In this document: in pieces, positions 20,462 through 29,210 of the stretch
How the letters are laid out: each line of letters starts with the position of its first letter
How positions within the stretch are numbered: the stretch's first letter is position 1
Made by a program: the position numbers and the translations under genes
The notes under the pieces: model-generated
The model's input: the letters and a program-made list of their open reading frames with translations, nothing else
Told to the model about the DNA's origin: nothing
The model's database searches: none
DNA from: Lentzea sp. NBRC 105346
Lineage (GTDB): Bacteria; Actinomycetota; Actinomycetes; Mycobacteriales; Pseudonocardiaceae
Assembly: GCF_030269605.1 (NCBI RefSeq)
Contig: NZ_BSTQ01000012.1
Location: forward strand, 62,001 to 126,000
Direction of reading: 5' to 3'
Length of the DNA: 64,000 bases

Positions 20462-20540
20462 CGGACAACTCGGGCGTGGCGAACGGACAACTCGGGGGTG
20501 CTGAAAGGGCGACACGCGGCCTGCACGGACGACACGCCGC
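20462..20540. repeat. Degenerate tandem repeat, about 22 bp, four copies
   Basis: CGGACAACTCGGG occurs twice exactly (20462 and 20484). Two diverged copies follow: GGGCGACACGCGG at 20507 and CGGACGACACGCC at 20526. The spacing is 22, about 22, and 19-20 bp. It lies between the das operon terminator and the nagA terminator, with no gene in the 300-bp gap. The function is unknown. Confidence 0.7.
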
Positions 20541-20701
20541 CGGGCGTGGGCGGGGACCCCGAGCAGGCGCGCTCACCGAACGGGCGCAGCCCGTGCGTCG
20601 ACGAGGCCCGGAATGTCAGTGCCGCCTGGAAGAATTCGCGCGGGGGGATCCGTGGCGGGGGACGCCTGCGTTAGCGCGCGATCTGGGCCGCCCCAGACAT
20701 G

Positions 20702-20737
20702 CGAAAGGGGCCCTCGCCGCGGCGAGGGCCCCTTTCG
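20702..20737 (-). terminator. Hairpin terminator after nagA
   Basis: A perfect 36-bp palindrome (half CGAAAGGGGCCCTCGCCG) lies 6 bp beyond the nagA stop, on the side toward the das operon. It is probably bidirectional. Confidence 0.85.
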
Positions 20738-20743
20738 TGTTCG

Positions 20744-21928
20744 CTACTGACCAGCCGTGGCGTAGCTGGCCGACTTGGGCAGCGACGGGTTGTCGGCGTC
20801 GTACGCGACCGCCCCGTCCACCCAGACCTTGCGAGGGCGAAGGTCCGAGTCCCACCACACGAGGTCAGCGACAGCGCCGGGCGCCAACCGCCCCAACCCC
20901 GACTCCCCGATCACCTCAGCGGGCACGATCGTCGCCGAAGCCAACGCATCCTCAACCGGCACCCCAACGGACACGATGTTGCGGATCGCGCGGTCCAACG
21001 TCAGAGCGGACCCGGCGATCGTGCCCTCAGGCGACCGAGGCACACCGTCGTCAGTCAGAACAACGTCGGCACCTCCGAGCTGGTACCGCCCAGGAGGCAT
21101 CCCAGCAGCGGCAACGGCATCGGTCACGAGAGCAACCCGCGCACCGGCAGCGTTGAACACCAGGCGGCAAACGTCCGGGCCGACGTGCGCGAGATCGGCG
21201 ATCAATCCGAGAGTGAAACGATCGTCCACCAAAGCAACACCGGGAACCCCTGGCTCCCGGTGTCCTAGTGGCCGCTGCGCGTTGAACAGGTGGGTCACCA
21301 TGCGCGCCCCCGCGTCGGCGGCGGCTCGCGTCTGCTCCCCGGTGGCGTCGGAATGTCCCACCGCCACAAGGACGCCCGCGGAAACCAAACGCCGGACCGC
21401 GTCCAACCCGCCGGGCTGCTCCGGCGCCAGCGTCACCATCCGCAAAGCCGACCCGAGCTCCAGCAGAGCATCGATCTCCGACGGCCCAGGAGCGACCATC
21501 AAAGTCGGGTCGTGCACGCCGGCGCGTTTTGGTGACAGGAACGGCCCTTCGAGATGCACACCCAACGGCCGGGCACCGGAAGCCAAGGAAGCCGACGCCG
21601 CGAGAACGGCACGGGCCTGACGCAGCGCGACCGGGACCGGCGCGGTGATCAGGGTCGGCAGGAACCGGGTCACACCTGTGGACGGCAGAGCACCTGCGAC
21701 GGCCCGCATCGCGTCGGCGTCGGCCTCGGCGAAGTCGACGCCGACGAATCCGTTCACCTGCACGTCGACGAGACCGGGTGTCAGCAGACCGTCGGGCAGG
21801 ACCTCGGCGCCCGCGGGGGGCTCACCGGTGATCACTTCGACGATTCGACCGTCTCTGATCCGCACCGAGGCAGGACCGACGATCGTGCGACCGAGCAGCG
21901 CCTGCGGGGCTGCGACAACGGCGTCCAA
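20744..21928 (-). CDS. nagA: N-acetylglucosamine-6-phosphate deacetylase NagA
   Basis: NagA removes acetate from GlcNAc-6-P to give glucosamine 6-phosphate, which is the DasR effector and the substrate of the SIS deaminase. The 394-residue amidohydrolase has LTPGLVDVQVNGF, the metal motif LGVHLEGPFLS (Glu), VGHSDAT (His), MVTHLFNAQRPL (His) and the catalytic Asp in LVTDAVAAAG. I chose the TTG at 21928 because it follows CAGGGAGGGA and lies just downstream of a DasR operator. The longer ORF would place the operator inside the coding sequence. Confidence 0.93.
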   Translation of the reverse strand: MDAVVAAPQALLGRTIVGPASVRIRDGRIVEVITGEPPAGAEVLPDGLLTPGLVDVQVNGFVGVDFAEADADAMRAVAGALPSTGVTRFLPTLITAPVPVALRQARAVLAASASLASGARPLGVHLEGPFLSPKRAGVHDPTLMVAPGPSEIDALLELGSALRMVTLAPEQPGGLDAVRRLVSAGVLVAVGHSDATGEQTRAAADAGARMVTHLFNAQRPLGHREPGVPGVALVDDRFTLGLIADLAHVGPDVCRLVFNAAGARVALVTDAVAAAGMPPGRYQLGGADVVLTDDGVPRSPEGTIAGSALTLDRAIRNIVSVGVPVEDALASATIVPAEVIGESGLGRLAPGAVADLVWWDSDLRPRKVWVDGAVAYDADNPSLPKSASYATAGQ

Positions 21929-21940
21929 GATCCCTCCCTG

Positions 21941-21982
21941 AATGGTCCAGACCATTATGGCGACAAGACGGGATCCCGTCAC
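21941..21982 (-). promoter_or_regulatory. nagA promoter with perfect dre-type DasR operator
   Basis: AATGGTCCAGACCATT (21941-21956) is a perfect 16-bp palindrome and matches the dre consensus at 13 of 16 positions. It overlaps a -10-like CATAAT (minus strand, 21959-21954) that is 17 bp from GTGACG (21982-21977). A separate 14-bp palindrome GACGGGATCCCGTC (21967-21980) lies in the spacer. Confidence 0.8.
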
Positions 21983-22061
21983 GTACTCGTTAGAAGATAA
22001 CTGATTCTAAGGTCAACTCGTTATTCATGACCCAATGTCACGATACGAGACAGATGTAGCC

Positions 22062-22090
22062 CATACTGTGGGTTAGACATCCGAGGTCTA
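22062..22090 (+). promoter_or_regulatory. Promoter and candidate operator of the GntR gene
   Basis: A -10-like CATACT (22062-22067) is followed at the expected start point by the interrupted palindrome TAGACATCCGAGGTCTA (22074-22090). This site agrees at 12 of 17 positions with the palindrome before the fucose operon at 33337. Autoregulation is inferred. Confidence 0.5.
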
Positions 22091-22106
22091 TCGAACAGAG
22101 GGTGCC

Positions 22107-22781
22107 GTGGCGGTTACTGACGACGCGATCCTGCGCGTGAAGGAGATGATCGTCTCCGGCGAGCTCAAGCCGGGCGATCGGCTGCCGAGAGAGGCCGACC
22201 TGGCCGAGCGCCTCGGGCTGTCCCGCAACTCCCTGCGCGAGGCGGTCAAGGCGTTGTCGCTGGTCAGGGTGCTGGACGTGCGTCAAGGTGACGGCACCTA
22301 CGTGTCCAGCCTGCGCGCGGACGACCTGCTCGGCGCACTGAGCTTCGTGCTCGACCTGCACCGCGGCGAGGACTCGTTGCTCGAGGTGCTGCAGGTCCGG
22401 CGGATCCTCGAACCCGCCGCCGCCGCGATGGCCGCCCAGCGCATCGACGTCGAGGAGATCAACAAGCTGCGGGCACTCTGCGACGCGACCGAGCACGCCA
22501 AGTCGGTCGAGGAACTCGTCGAGCACGACCTCGAGTTCCACCGCGCCATCGCGCAGTGCTCGGGCAACGCCTACCTGGCGCAGCTGCTCGACACCCTGGC
22601 CGGCCCGACCGTGCGGGTGCGCATCTGGCGCGGAATCACTCAGTCGAACGCGGTAGACCGAACGGTCGCCGAGCACCGCGCCATCGTGGACGCGCTCGCC
22701 GCCCACCAACCGGAGCTGGCGCGCAGCTGGTCGACCGTGCACGTGGCAGGCGTCGAGCAGTGGTTGTCAGATCTTGCCTGA
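22107..22781 (+). CDS. FadR-subfamily GntR regulator, probable fucose-operon repressor
   Basis: This is a 224-residue regulator with an N-terminal winged helix (LKPGDRLPREADLAERLGLS, then RNSLREAVKAL, residues about 20-55) and an all-helical FCD effector domain. The metal/ligand residues are visible in EHDLEFHRAIA and AEHRAIVDAL. FCD regulators usually sense sugar acids or carboxylates. A shared palindrome at its own promoter and at the head of the fucose operon suggests it controls that operon. Start GTG at 22107 is preceded by AGAGGG. Confidence 0.88.
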   Translation: MAVTDDAILRVKEMIVSGELKPGDRLPREADLAERLGLSRNSLREAVKALSLVRVLDVRQGDGTYVSSLRADDLLGALSFVLDLHRGEDSLLEVLQVRRILEPAAAAMAAQRIDVEEINKLRALCDATEHAKSVEELVEHDLEFHRAIAQCSGNAYLAQLLDTLAGPTVRVRIWRGITQSNAVDRTVAEHRAIVDALAAHQPELARSWSTVHVAGVEQWLSDLA

Positions 22782-22807
22782 CTTGACAACGGTCTGAACG
22801 AAAGCGG

Positions 22808-23689
22808 TCAGGCCTCGCGCAAGTGGTCAAGCACCACCTGCACGGCGGCCTGGCCGTCGGCGCGATGCCGCACGACCGCGGACACCGTCCGGTACACCGG
22901 CTGCTTCAACGGACGCAGCGCCACGCCCGGCCGGCGCGCCAGCGACGGCACCAGCGCCAGCCCCAGGCCGGCCTCCACGAGCCCGCACATGACACCGAAG
23001 TCATCGCAGTAGGCCTGCGGGTGCGGCACGAACCCCGCGGCCCCGCAGGCACGCTGGGTCAGCTCGTGACAGGACGCGTCGGTGCGCGGCATGATCCACG
23101 GCCGGTCGGCCAGCAGAGCCAGGTCCACGGAGTCCTGCTGCACCAACGGATCGTTCAGCGGCAACGCCACGCACACCTGCTCGATCAGCAGCTCGTGCGA
23201 CTCACACGACACGGGCACGTCGCGCGGCATGATGTTGTACGCGTGCACGACCGCGATGTCGATCTCGCCGCGGCGCAGCGCGGGCAGCGATGCCTCGGGC
23301 TCCATCTCGTGCACCACGAGCTCGATGTCCGAACCGTGCGCCGCTCGCAGCGAACGGATCGCCCGCGGCAGCAAGGCGACCGCCGCCGAGACGAACACAC
23401 CCAGCCGCACCGCGCCCGACACCCGCGTCCGCAACGACGCCAGGTCGGCCTCGGCCGCGGCGAGCTGATCCAGCACGAGCTGCGTGTGCGCCGCGAGCAC
23501 CTGCCCGGCCCGCGTGAGCGTCAACCGGCGGCCGTCGCGGGCCACCAGCGCGACGCCCGCCTCCCGTTCCAGGGCGGCGAGCTGCTGCGACACGGCGGGC
23601 GACGTGACATGCAATGCCTCCGCGGCGGCCGTGACCGTCCCGTGCACGGACAGCGCGTGCAGCAGCCGCAACCTGCGTACGTCCAACAC
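22808..23689 (-). CDS. LysR-family transcriptional regulator
   Basis: This is a 293-residue LysR regulator with the N-terminal helix-turn-helix (LHALSVHGTVTAAAEALHVT, then SPAVSQQLAALE) and a C-terminal periplasmic-binding-like effector domain. The start is GTG at 23689, immediately followed by TTG. It is divergent from dapA, with 71 bp between, and probably controls it. It converges on the GntR gene. The effector is unknown. Confidence 0.9.
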   Translation of the reverse strand: MLDVRRLRLLHALSVHGTVTAAAEALHVTSPAVSQQLAALEREAGVALVARDGRRLTLTRAGQVLAAHTQLVLDQLAAAEADLASLRTRVSGAVRLGVFVSAAVALLPRAIRSLRAAHGSDIELVVHEMEPEASLPALRRGEIDIAVVHAYNIMPRDVPVSCESHELLIEQVCVALPLNDPLVQQDSVDLALLADRPWIMPRTDASCHELTQRACGAAGFVPHPQAYCDDFGVMCGLVEAGLGLALVPSLARRPGVALRPLKQPVYRTVSAVVRHRADGQAAVQVVLDHLREA

Positions 23690-23760
23690 AAAGCTGAGCT
23701 TAACAATCAGGGCAGAACTTCTAACTGGAACTTTCCGAACGACGGGGCGAACCTGGAACC

Positions 23761-24615
23761 ATGTTCGGACGAGTGCTCGTAGCGATGATCACGCCCTTCA
23801 CCAGCGACGGCGAGCTGGACCTCGACGGCGCGCAGACGCTCGCCGCCCACCTGGTCGACCAGGGCGGCGCGGACGGCCTCGTCCTCAACGGCACCACCGG
23901 CGAGGCCCCGACCACCACGGACACGGAGAAGGAGGCCCTGATCCGGGCCGTCACCGACGCCGTCGGCGACCGCGCCAAGATCATCGCGGGCGTCGGCACG
24001 AACTCGACGCGCCACACGGTCGAGCTCGCCCGCCAGGCCGAGAAGGCCGGCGCGCACGGGCTCCTGGTCGTCACGCCGTACTACAGCCGCCCGACCCAGG
24101 AGGGCGTCGAGAGCCACTTCCGGACCGCCGCCGAGGCCACCGAGCTTCCGGTCCTGCTCTACGACATCCCCGGCCGCACCGCCACGGCGATCGAGACCGG
24201 CACCCTGCGCAGGCTCGCCGAGCACCCGAACATCGTCGGCGTGAAGGACTGCAAGGTCGACCTGCTCGCGACCGCGACCCTGATCAACGAGACGGGCCTG
24301 CGGTTCTACTCGGGCAACGACGAGCTGACGCTCCCGATGTACGCGATCGGCGGCGCGGGCGTCGTCAGCACGGTCGGACACGTCGTCGGCAACGAGATCC
24401 GCGCGATGCTCGACGCGTTCGACCGCGGCGACAACGCCGAAGCCCTGCGCCTGCACCAGGCCCAGCTGCCGGCGATCACCGCGATCATGACCCGCGAACC
24501 CGGCGTCGTCGCGGTGAAGGCCGCACTACGCCTCAGGAACCTCCCCGCGGGCCCTGTGCGCGCCCCGCTCGCCGAGGCGACCGAGGCGCTCGTCGAGGAA
24601 CTGCGCCAGATCTAG
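23761..24615 (+). CDS. dapA: 4-hydroxy-tetrahydrodipicolinate synthase family protein (DapA-like)
   Basis: This is a 284-residue class I aldolase. It has all DapA hallmarks: LNGTTGEAPTTTD, YYSRPTQEGVESHF, LLYDIPGRTATAI (Tyr) and the Schiff-base lysine in VGVKDCK (Lys162). DapA condenses pyruvate with aspartate semialdehyde for lysine and diaminopimelate. Because its neighbours are sugar-acid genes and a divergent LysR, a role as another pyruvate-dependent lyase of the same family cannot be excluded. It converges on the fucose operon end, 8 bp away. Confidence 0.85.
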   Translation: MFGRVLVAMITPFTSDGELDLDGAQTLAAHLVDQGGADGLVLNGTTGEAPTTTDTEKEALIRAVTDAVGDRAKIIAGVGTNSTRHTVELARQAEKAGAHGLLVVTPYYSRPTQEGVESHFRTAAEATELPVLLYDIPGRTATAIETGTLRRLAEHPNIVGVKDCKVDLLATATLINETGLRFYSGNDELTLPMYAIGGAGVVSTVGHVVGNEIRAMLDAFDRGDNAEALRLHQAQLPAITAIMTREPGVVAVKAALRLRNLPAGPVRAPLAEATEALVEELRQI

Positions 24616-24623
24616 AAGCAGGG

Positions 24624-25457
24624 TCAGATCGCGTAGACCCGCTGGGCCGTACCGGAAAAGATCTCGGAGCGTTCGTCGGCGGACAGCTCCGAGGTCAGCT
24701 CCTGCGCCGCATAGACGACGTCACCGTAGGACGCGGCGAGCAGGCACACCGGCCAGTCCGACCCGAACATCAGCCGCGACGGGCCGAACGCGTCCAGCAC
24801 GACCTCGAAGTACGGGCGCAGGTCGTCGATCGTCCACGACTTCCAGTCGGCCTCGGTGACCAGCCCGGACAGCTTGCACGTCACGTTCTCGTGCTCGGCC
24901 AGCGACCGCACGAGCTCGGCCCACTCGTCGACGTCGCCGGACGCGACCGGCGGCTTCGAGCAGTGGTCCAGCACGAACGACACCTGCGGCAGCGCCGCCA
25001 CGGTCTTGCGCGCGGCGGGCAGCTGGTGCGGCAACGTGAGCAGCTCGTACACCAGCCCGGCCGAACCGACCGCGGCCAGCCCGCGCCAGACCTCCTTGCG
25101 GCACAACCACTCCGGGTCCGGCTCGCCCTGCACCTGGTGCCGGATCCCGCGCAGCCACGAACCGCCGTGGCCGTCGCGCAACGCCGCGAGCGCGTCATCG
25201 ATCGACGGCGAGGTCAGGTCCGTCCAGCCCACCACGGCACTGATCACAGGTGACTGCTCGGCGATCGCGAGGAACTCGGGTGTCTCCTCGGGCACGCAGA
25301 TCGTCTGCACCAGCACGGAAGCCGAGACGCCTGAAGCATCTTCGGCATAGTCTTCGGCCGAGAAACTGCGTTTGATCACACCCATCGGCGGGTCGGTGAT
25401 CCAGTCCTGGTCGCGGACGGACAGGTCCCACAGGTGGTGGTGCGCGTCGATGATCAC
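24624..25457 (-). CDS. Amidohydrolase, probable L-fuconolactonase
   Basis: This 277-residue TIM-barrel hydrolase of the COG3618 family starts with the metal motif IIDAHHHLWDLSVRDQDWI and ends with MFGSDWPVCLL, carrying the catalytic Asp. Related proteins hydrolyse L-fucono-lactone or L-rhamnono-lactone. It is the last gene of the fucose operon and overlaps the dehydrogenase gene by GTGA. It would open the lactone made by the aldo/keto reductase. Confidence 0.88.
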   Translation of the reverse strand: MIIDAHHHLWDLSVRDQDWITDPPMGVIKRSFSAEDYAEDASGVSASVLVQTICVPEETPEFLAIAEQSPVISAVVGWTDLTSPSIDDALAALRDGHGGSWLRGIRHQVQGEPDPEWLCRKEVWRGLAAVGSAGLVYELLTLPHQLPAARKTVAALPQVSFVLDHCSKPPVASGDVDEWAELVRSLAEHENVTCKLSGLVTEADWKSWTIDDLRPYFEVVLDAFGPSRLMFGSDWPVCLLAASYGDVVYAAQELTSELSADERSEIFSGTAQRVYAI

Positions 25458-26410
25458 GGCGTCGGCACCTCCGCGCCCAGCAGTCCCTCGGACCGCAGGT
25501 CGTCCCACAGCTCCGCGGGGATCGCCGCCGAGAAGTACGCCGCGTTGCCGTGCATCTGCTCCGCGGTGCGCGACCCGATCACCACGGACACGACGGCCGG
25601 GTGGCCGAACGCGAACTGGATCGCGACCTGCGGCAACGTCACGCCGTGCCGCTCGCACACCGCCGCGATCGAGCGGGCGCGTTCGACCAGCTCCGAGGGT
25701 GCGTCCTCGTAGTTGTACTTCGCCGCATCCGGAACAACGGCCCGCGACAGCAGACCCGAGTTGAACACCCCGCACGCGACGACCGACACACCGCGCTCCT
25801 CGCACAGCGGCAGGAACGTCGTGAGCGCGGTCTGCTCCAGCAACGTGTACCGGCCGGCGAGCATCACCACGTCGATGTCGGTCTCGCGGACGAACCGTTC
25901 CGGCATCTCCCACTGGTTCATGCCGACGCCGATCGCGTCCACGACGCCCTGGGACCGCAGCTCTTCCAACGCCGGATACGCCTGGGACACCGCCTCTTCC
26001 CAGTACTCGTCCGGGTCGTGGATGTAGACGATCTCCACGCGGTCGGTGCCCAGACGCTCCAAGGAGGACTCCAGCGACCGCTTCACGCCGTCCGCCGAAT
26101 AGTCACGCACGCGCCGGAAGTGCGCGGGCACCGCGAAACCCTCGGTGTCCTGGCCTTCGCCGTCGAACGGCTCCAGCAGTCGCCCGACCTTCGTCGAGAT
26201 CACGTACTCCGACCGAGGCCGGCCCCGCAACGCCACGCCGAGGCGGCGTTCGGACAGGCCGAGGCCGTAGTGCGGCGCGGTGTCGAAGTAGCGGACACCG
26301 GTCTGCCACGCCGCCTCGACCGCGCCGAACGCCTCCTCGTCGGAGATCTCGCGGTACAGGTTGCCGATGGGCGCGGCACCGAAGCCCAAACGCGAAACCG
26401 AAACCTTCAC
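25454..26410 (-). CDS. Aldo/keto reductase, probable L-fucose 1-dehydrogenase
   Basis: This 318-residue aldo/keto reductase resembles D-threo-aldose 1-dehydrogenase. It starts KVSVSRLGFGAAPIGNLYRE and carries the tetrad motifs YFDTAPHYG, STKVGRLLEP and YIHDPDEYWEEA. In the pathway it would oxidise L-fucose to the 1,5-lactone with NAD(P). The GTG at 26410 overlaps the mutarotase stop, and its own stop overlaps the lactonase start. Both junctions are GTGA, so the three are translated together. Confidence 0.9.
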   Translation of the reverse strand: MKVSVSRLGFGAAPIGNLYREISDEEAFGAVEAAWQTGVRYFDTAPHYGLGLSERRLGVALRGRPRSEYVISTKVGRLLEPFDGEGQDTEGFAVPAHFRRVRDYSADGVKRSLESSLERLGTDRVEIVYIHDPDEYWEEAVSQAYPALEELRSQGVVDAIGVGMNQWEMPERFVRETDIDVVMLAGRYTLLEQTALTTFLPLCEERGVSVVACGVFNSGLLSRAVVPDAAKYNYEDAPSELVERARSIAAVCERHGVTLPQVAIQFAFGHPAVVSVVIGSRTAEQMHGNAAYFSAAIPAELWDDLRSEGLLGAEVPTP

Positions 26411-26718
26411 GGCAGCTCCCAAACCAGCTTCACGTCGGGGACGGCGCCGGAGTAGTCGTCCTCGACCTCCAACAGTTCCGCCATCCGAGCCTGCCACGGA
26501 ATGTTCGCCGGGTGTGCCGCCAAGTGCTCGCGCATCGCCTTGTAGTCGTCGACCTCGACGAGGTGGAACAACTCCCGGCCACTGCGCCAGATCCGCCACG
26601 AATGCACCCCGGCCTCCCGCAACGCGGTGTCCAGCTCAGCGGGAATCGTGGCGTGGATCCGGTCGTAGTCGGCCTCCTTGCCTTCACGGAGCCGGGTGTG
26701 CAGCGCGACGGTTTCCAA
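26407..26718 (-). CDS. L-rhamnose mutarotase family (RhaM-like) sugar mutarotase
   Basis: This 103-residue dimeric alpha/beta-barrel protein belongs to the RhaM/DUF718 family, which interconverts alpha and beta anomers of deoxy sugars. The family pattern is visible: VALHTRLREGKEADYDRIHA, AGVHSWRIWRSGRELFHLVE and the terminal LVWELP. The start is TTG at 26718 with GGAG six bases ahead, immediately after the permease stop. Here it would supply the fucose anomer used by the dehydrogenase. Confidence 0.9.
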   Translation of the reverse strand: METVALHTRLREGKEADYDRIHATIPAELDTALREAGVHSWRIWRSGRELFHLVEVDDYKAMREHLAAHPANIPWQARMAELLEVEDDYSGAVPDVKLVWELP

Positions 26719-26721
26719 CGA

Positions 26722-27741
26722 CTACTCCTGTTTCTGACCGGTGGCGAATCGGGTGACGACCAGCGCGAGGATGATCACCGCGCCGTAGGACGCGTTGATG
26801 TAGTACCCGGAAACGCCCTGCAGACGCAGGATCTGCTCGACCAGTCCGAGCATCAGCACACCGGACAGCGCGCCGAACAGCGTGCCCTTGCCGCCCTGCA
26901 GCGAGATCCCGCCGATGACCGCGGCCGCGAACACCTTGAAGATCATGCCCGCGCCCTGCGACACGGCGACCGTGCCGAGCCGTCCGGTCATCAGCACGCC
27001 GGCGATCGCGGCGAGCACGCCACCGATGATCAGCACGATCCACACCACGCGGTCGACCCGGATACCGGCGGCGCGCGCGGCCTCCTTGTTGCCGCCGATG
27101 GCGTACAACGAACGCCCCTGTCGCAGGTACGACATCGTGAAGATGCCGACGGCGAACAGCACGATGCAGATCCACACCGCCGCAGGCAGGCCGGCCCAGC
27201 GCGCCGCGCCGAGGTACAGGAACGACTCCGGCACGTCGAACAGCGTCTGGCCCTTGGTCAGCGCCTCCTGCAGACCGCGCAGCATCGTCAGCATGCCGAG
27301 GGTGACCATGAAGCCGGACAGACCGACCTTCAGGATCAGGAACCCGTTGAAGCCGCCGATCAGCGCGCCCGTCAGCAGGCACACCGGGATCGCGGTCCAC
27401 GCGGGCAATTCGACCCCCAGGCCGTTGGACGCGACCGGGATGACCAGCGCGATCGCCACGGCCGGCGCGATGCCGATCGTGGACTCGAGCGACAGGTCCA
27501 TCTTGCCGACGATCAGGATCAGCGCCTGCGCCAGCACGAGCAGGCTCAGCTCGCTCTGGAACTGCAGCACCGCGATCAGGTTGTCGGCGGTGAGGAACGT
27601 CGGGTTGAGCACCGCGCCGATGACGATCAGCAGCACGATCGCGGGCACCAGCGCGAGGTCCTGGTACTTGGCGAACTGGAACCGCTGCTTGTTCGGCGGC
27701 GGAGACGTCGTTTGCACTGGTGGGCTCATCGCCTTGGTCAC
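26722..27741 (-). CDS. ABC sugar permease (RbsC type)
   Basis: This 339-residue permease of the ribose/fucose importer class has about eight to ten membrane segments. It carries the typical GKMDLSLESTIGIAPA region and YAIGGNKEAARAAGI, the RbsC cytoplasmic loop motif. The start is GTG at 27741, overlapping the ATPase stop, or ATG at 27729. It works with the binding protein and the double ATPase of the same operon. Confidence 0.93.
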   Translation of the reverse strand: MTKAMSPPVQTTSPPPNKQRFQFAKYQDLALVPAIVLLIVIGAVLNPTFLTADNLIAVLQFQSELSLLVLAQALILIVGKMDLSLESTIGIAPAVAIALVIPVASNGLGVELPAWTAIPVCLLTGALIGGFNGFLILKVGLSGFMVTLGMLTMLRGLQEALTKGQTLFDVPESFLYLGAARWAGLPAAVWICIVLFAVGIFTMSYLRQGRSLYAIGGNKEAARAAGIRVDRVVWIVLIIGGVLAAIAGVLMTGRLGTVAVSQGAGMIFKVFAAAVIGGISLQGGKGTLFGALSGVLMLGLVEQILRLQGVSGYYINASYGAVIILALVVTRFATGQKQE

Positions 27742-29210
27742 TGCTCCATCCCTTCGATCGCGGCGATGAGCTCCCGGTCCTGCCAGCCGCGCGCGAACTC
27801 GCGCACGACCCGGCCGTGGAACATCACCAGAACTCGGTCGCAGACCTTCAGGTCGTCCAGCTCGTCGGATACGACGATCGCGGCCTTGCCCCGGCGCGCC
27901 TGCGCGTCGACGACCCCGAGCAACGACTCCTTCGACTTCACGTCGACGCCCGCGGTCGGGTTGATCAGCACGAGCACAGCGGGGTCGCCGGCCAGAGCCC
28001 TGGCCATGACGACCTTCTGCTGGTTGCCGCCGGACAGGTCGGACACGGGTTGGTCCGGCCCGGCGGCCTTGATGTCGTACGAGGCGATCGCGGTGCGCCC
28101 CGCGTTGTTCAGGGCGGAGCGACGCACGAACGTGCCCTGCACGCTCATCGTGGCGTTCTCCGCGATCGACAGGTCGACCACGAGCCCCTGGTGATGCCGA
28201 TCCCTTGGCACACAGCCGATTCCGGCCTTCAGGGCGGACGGCACGTCGCCGCCACGCACCGCGGACCCGTTCACGGCGATGGCCCCGGACGAGGGCTTGC
28301 GCAGCCCGTAGACGGTCTCGGCGAACTCGTGCTTGCCGCTCGACGCGCTGCCCGCGAGGCCGATGACCTCGCCGCGCGTCGCGGTGAGCGAGATGTCCTC
28401 GAACGCGTCGCCGCTCAGTTCCGCGACGGTCAACACCTCGTCGGCTGACGTCGCCCGGTCCTCGCCGCTGGGCACGTTGAGACCGCCCGCCTCGCCGGTC
28501 ATAGCCTCGATCAGGTCCGGTTTGGACATCTCGGCGACCGGCGCGGTGACGATGTGCTTCGCGTCGCGGTACACCGTGACGGTCTGGCAGACCTCGTAGA
28601 CCTCCTGCAGGTGGTGGGAGATGAACAGGAACGTCACTCCCCTGTCCTGCAACGACCTCATCCGGTCGAACAGCCGCTCGATCGCGGGACCGTCGAGCTG
28701 CGCGGTGGGCTCGTCGAGGATGACGAAGCGGGAACCCATGGAGAGTGCCCGCGCGATCTCGACGAGCTGCCGCTGCTCCACGGTCAGGTCCGCGACCTTG
28801 GAGTCCGGGCTGACGGCGACCTCGTACAGGTCCAGCAACGAAGCGGCTTCGCGACGGAGTCGCTTCCAGCTGATCAGGCCACCGCCGAAGTCCTGCCGAT
28901 TGATGAACAGGTTCTCGGCGACCGACAGCTCGGGCACCACGGTGGCCTTCTGGTACACGCACGCCACGTGCTGACGCCACGCGGCGCGGTCGGCGACGGG
29001 CGGCGCGGGTTCGCCGAAGAACGCGACCTCGCCCGCGTCCGGCACCTGCATGCCGGTGAGGACGGAGACCAGCGTCGACTTGCCCGCGCCGTTGCGGCCC
29101 ACGAGGGCGTGCGACTCGCCGGCCCGGATCTCGATGCCCACGTCGTCCAACGCGAGCGTCTTGCCGAACCGCTTCGTCACACCCCTCGCGACCGCGGCGA
29201 ATTCCGACAT
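27738..29210 (-). CDS. ABC sugar ATP-binding protein (RbsA type, two NBDs)
   Basis: This is a 490-residue ATPase with two nucleotide-binding domains. The first has Walker A GRNGAGKST (about 38-46) and Walker B VILDEPTAQ. The second has the degenerate Walker A GSASSGKHE, signature LSGGNQQKV and LINPTAGVDV, as in RbsA/MglA. The ATG at 29210 lacks a good ribosome binding site of its own. It overlaps, as TGATG, the stop of a 44-codon upstream ORF that copies its own N-terminus, so translation is probably coupled. Confidence 0.93.
   Translation of the reverse strand: MSEFAAVARGVTKRFGKTLALDDVGIEIRAGESHALVGRNGAGKSTLVSVLTGMQVPDAGEVAFFGEPAPPVADRAAWRQHVACVYQKATVVPELSVAENLFINRQDFGGGLISWKRLRREAASLLDLYEVAVSPDSKVADLTVEQRQLVEIARALSMGSRFVILDEPTAQLDGPAIERLFDRMRSLQDRGVTFLFISHHLQEVYEVCQTVTVYRDAKHIVTAPVAEMSKPDLIEAMTGEAGGLNVPSGEDRATSADEVLTVAELSGDAFEDISLTATRGEVIGLAGSASSGKHEFAETVYGLRKPSSGAIAVNGSAVRGGDVPSALKAGIGCVPRDRHHQGLVVDLSIAENATMSVQGTFVRRSALNNAGRTAIASYDIKAAGPDQPVSDLSGGNQQKVVMARALAGDPAVLVLINPTAGVDVKSKESLLGVVDAQARRGKAAIVVSDELDDLKVCDRVLVMFHGRVVREFARGWQDRELIAAIEGMEQ

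Noticed and set aside
20440-20700. Hidden gene between the das operon and nagA
   Set aside because: Short frames on both strands lack ribosome binding sites and conserved content. Only repeats and terminators are supported.
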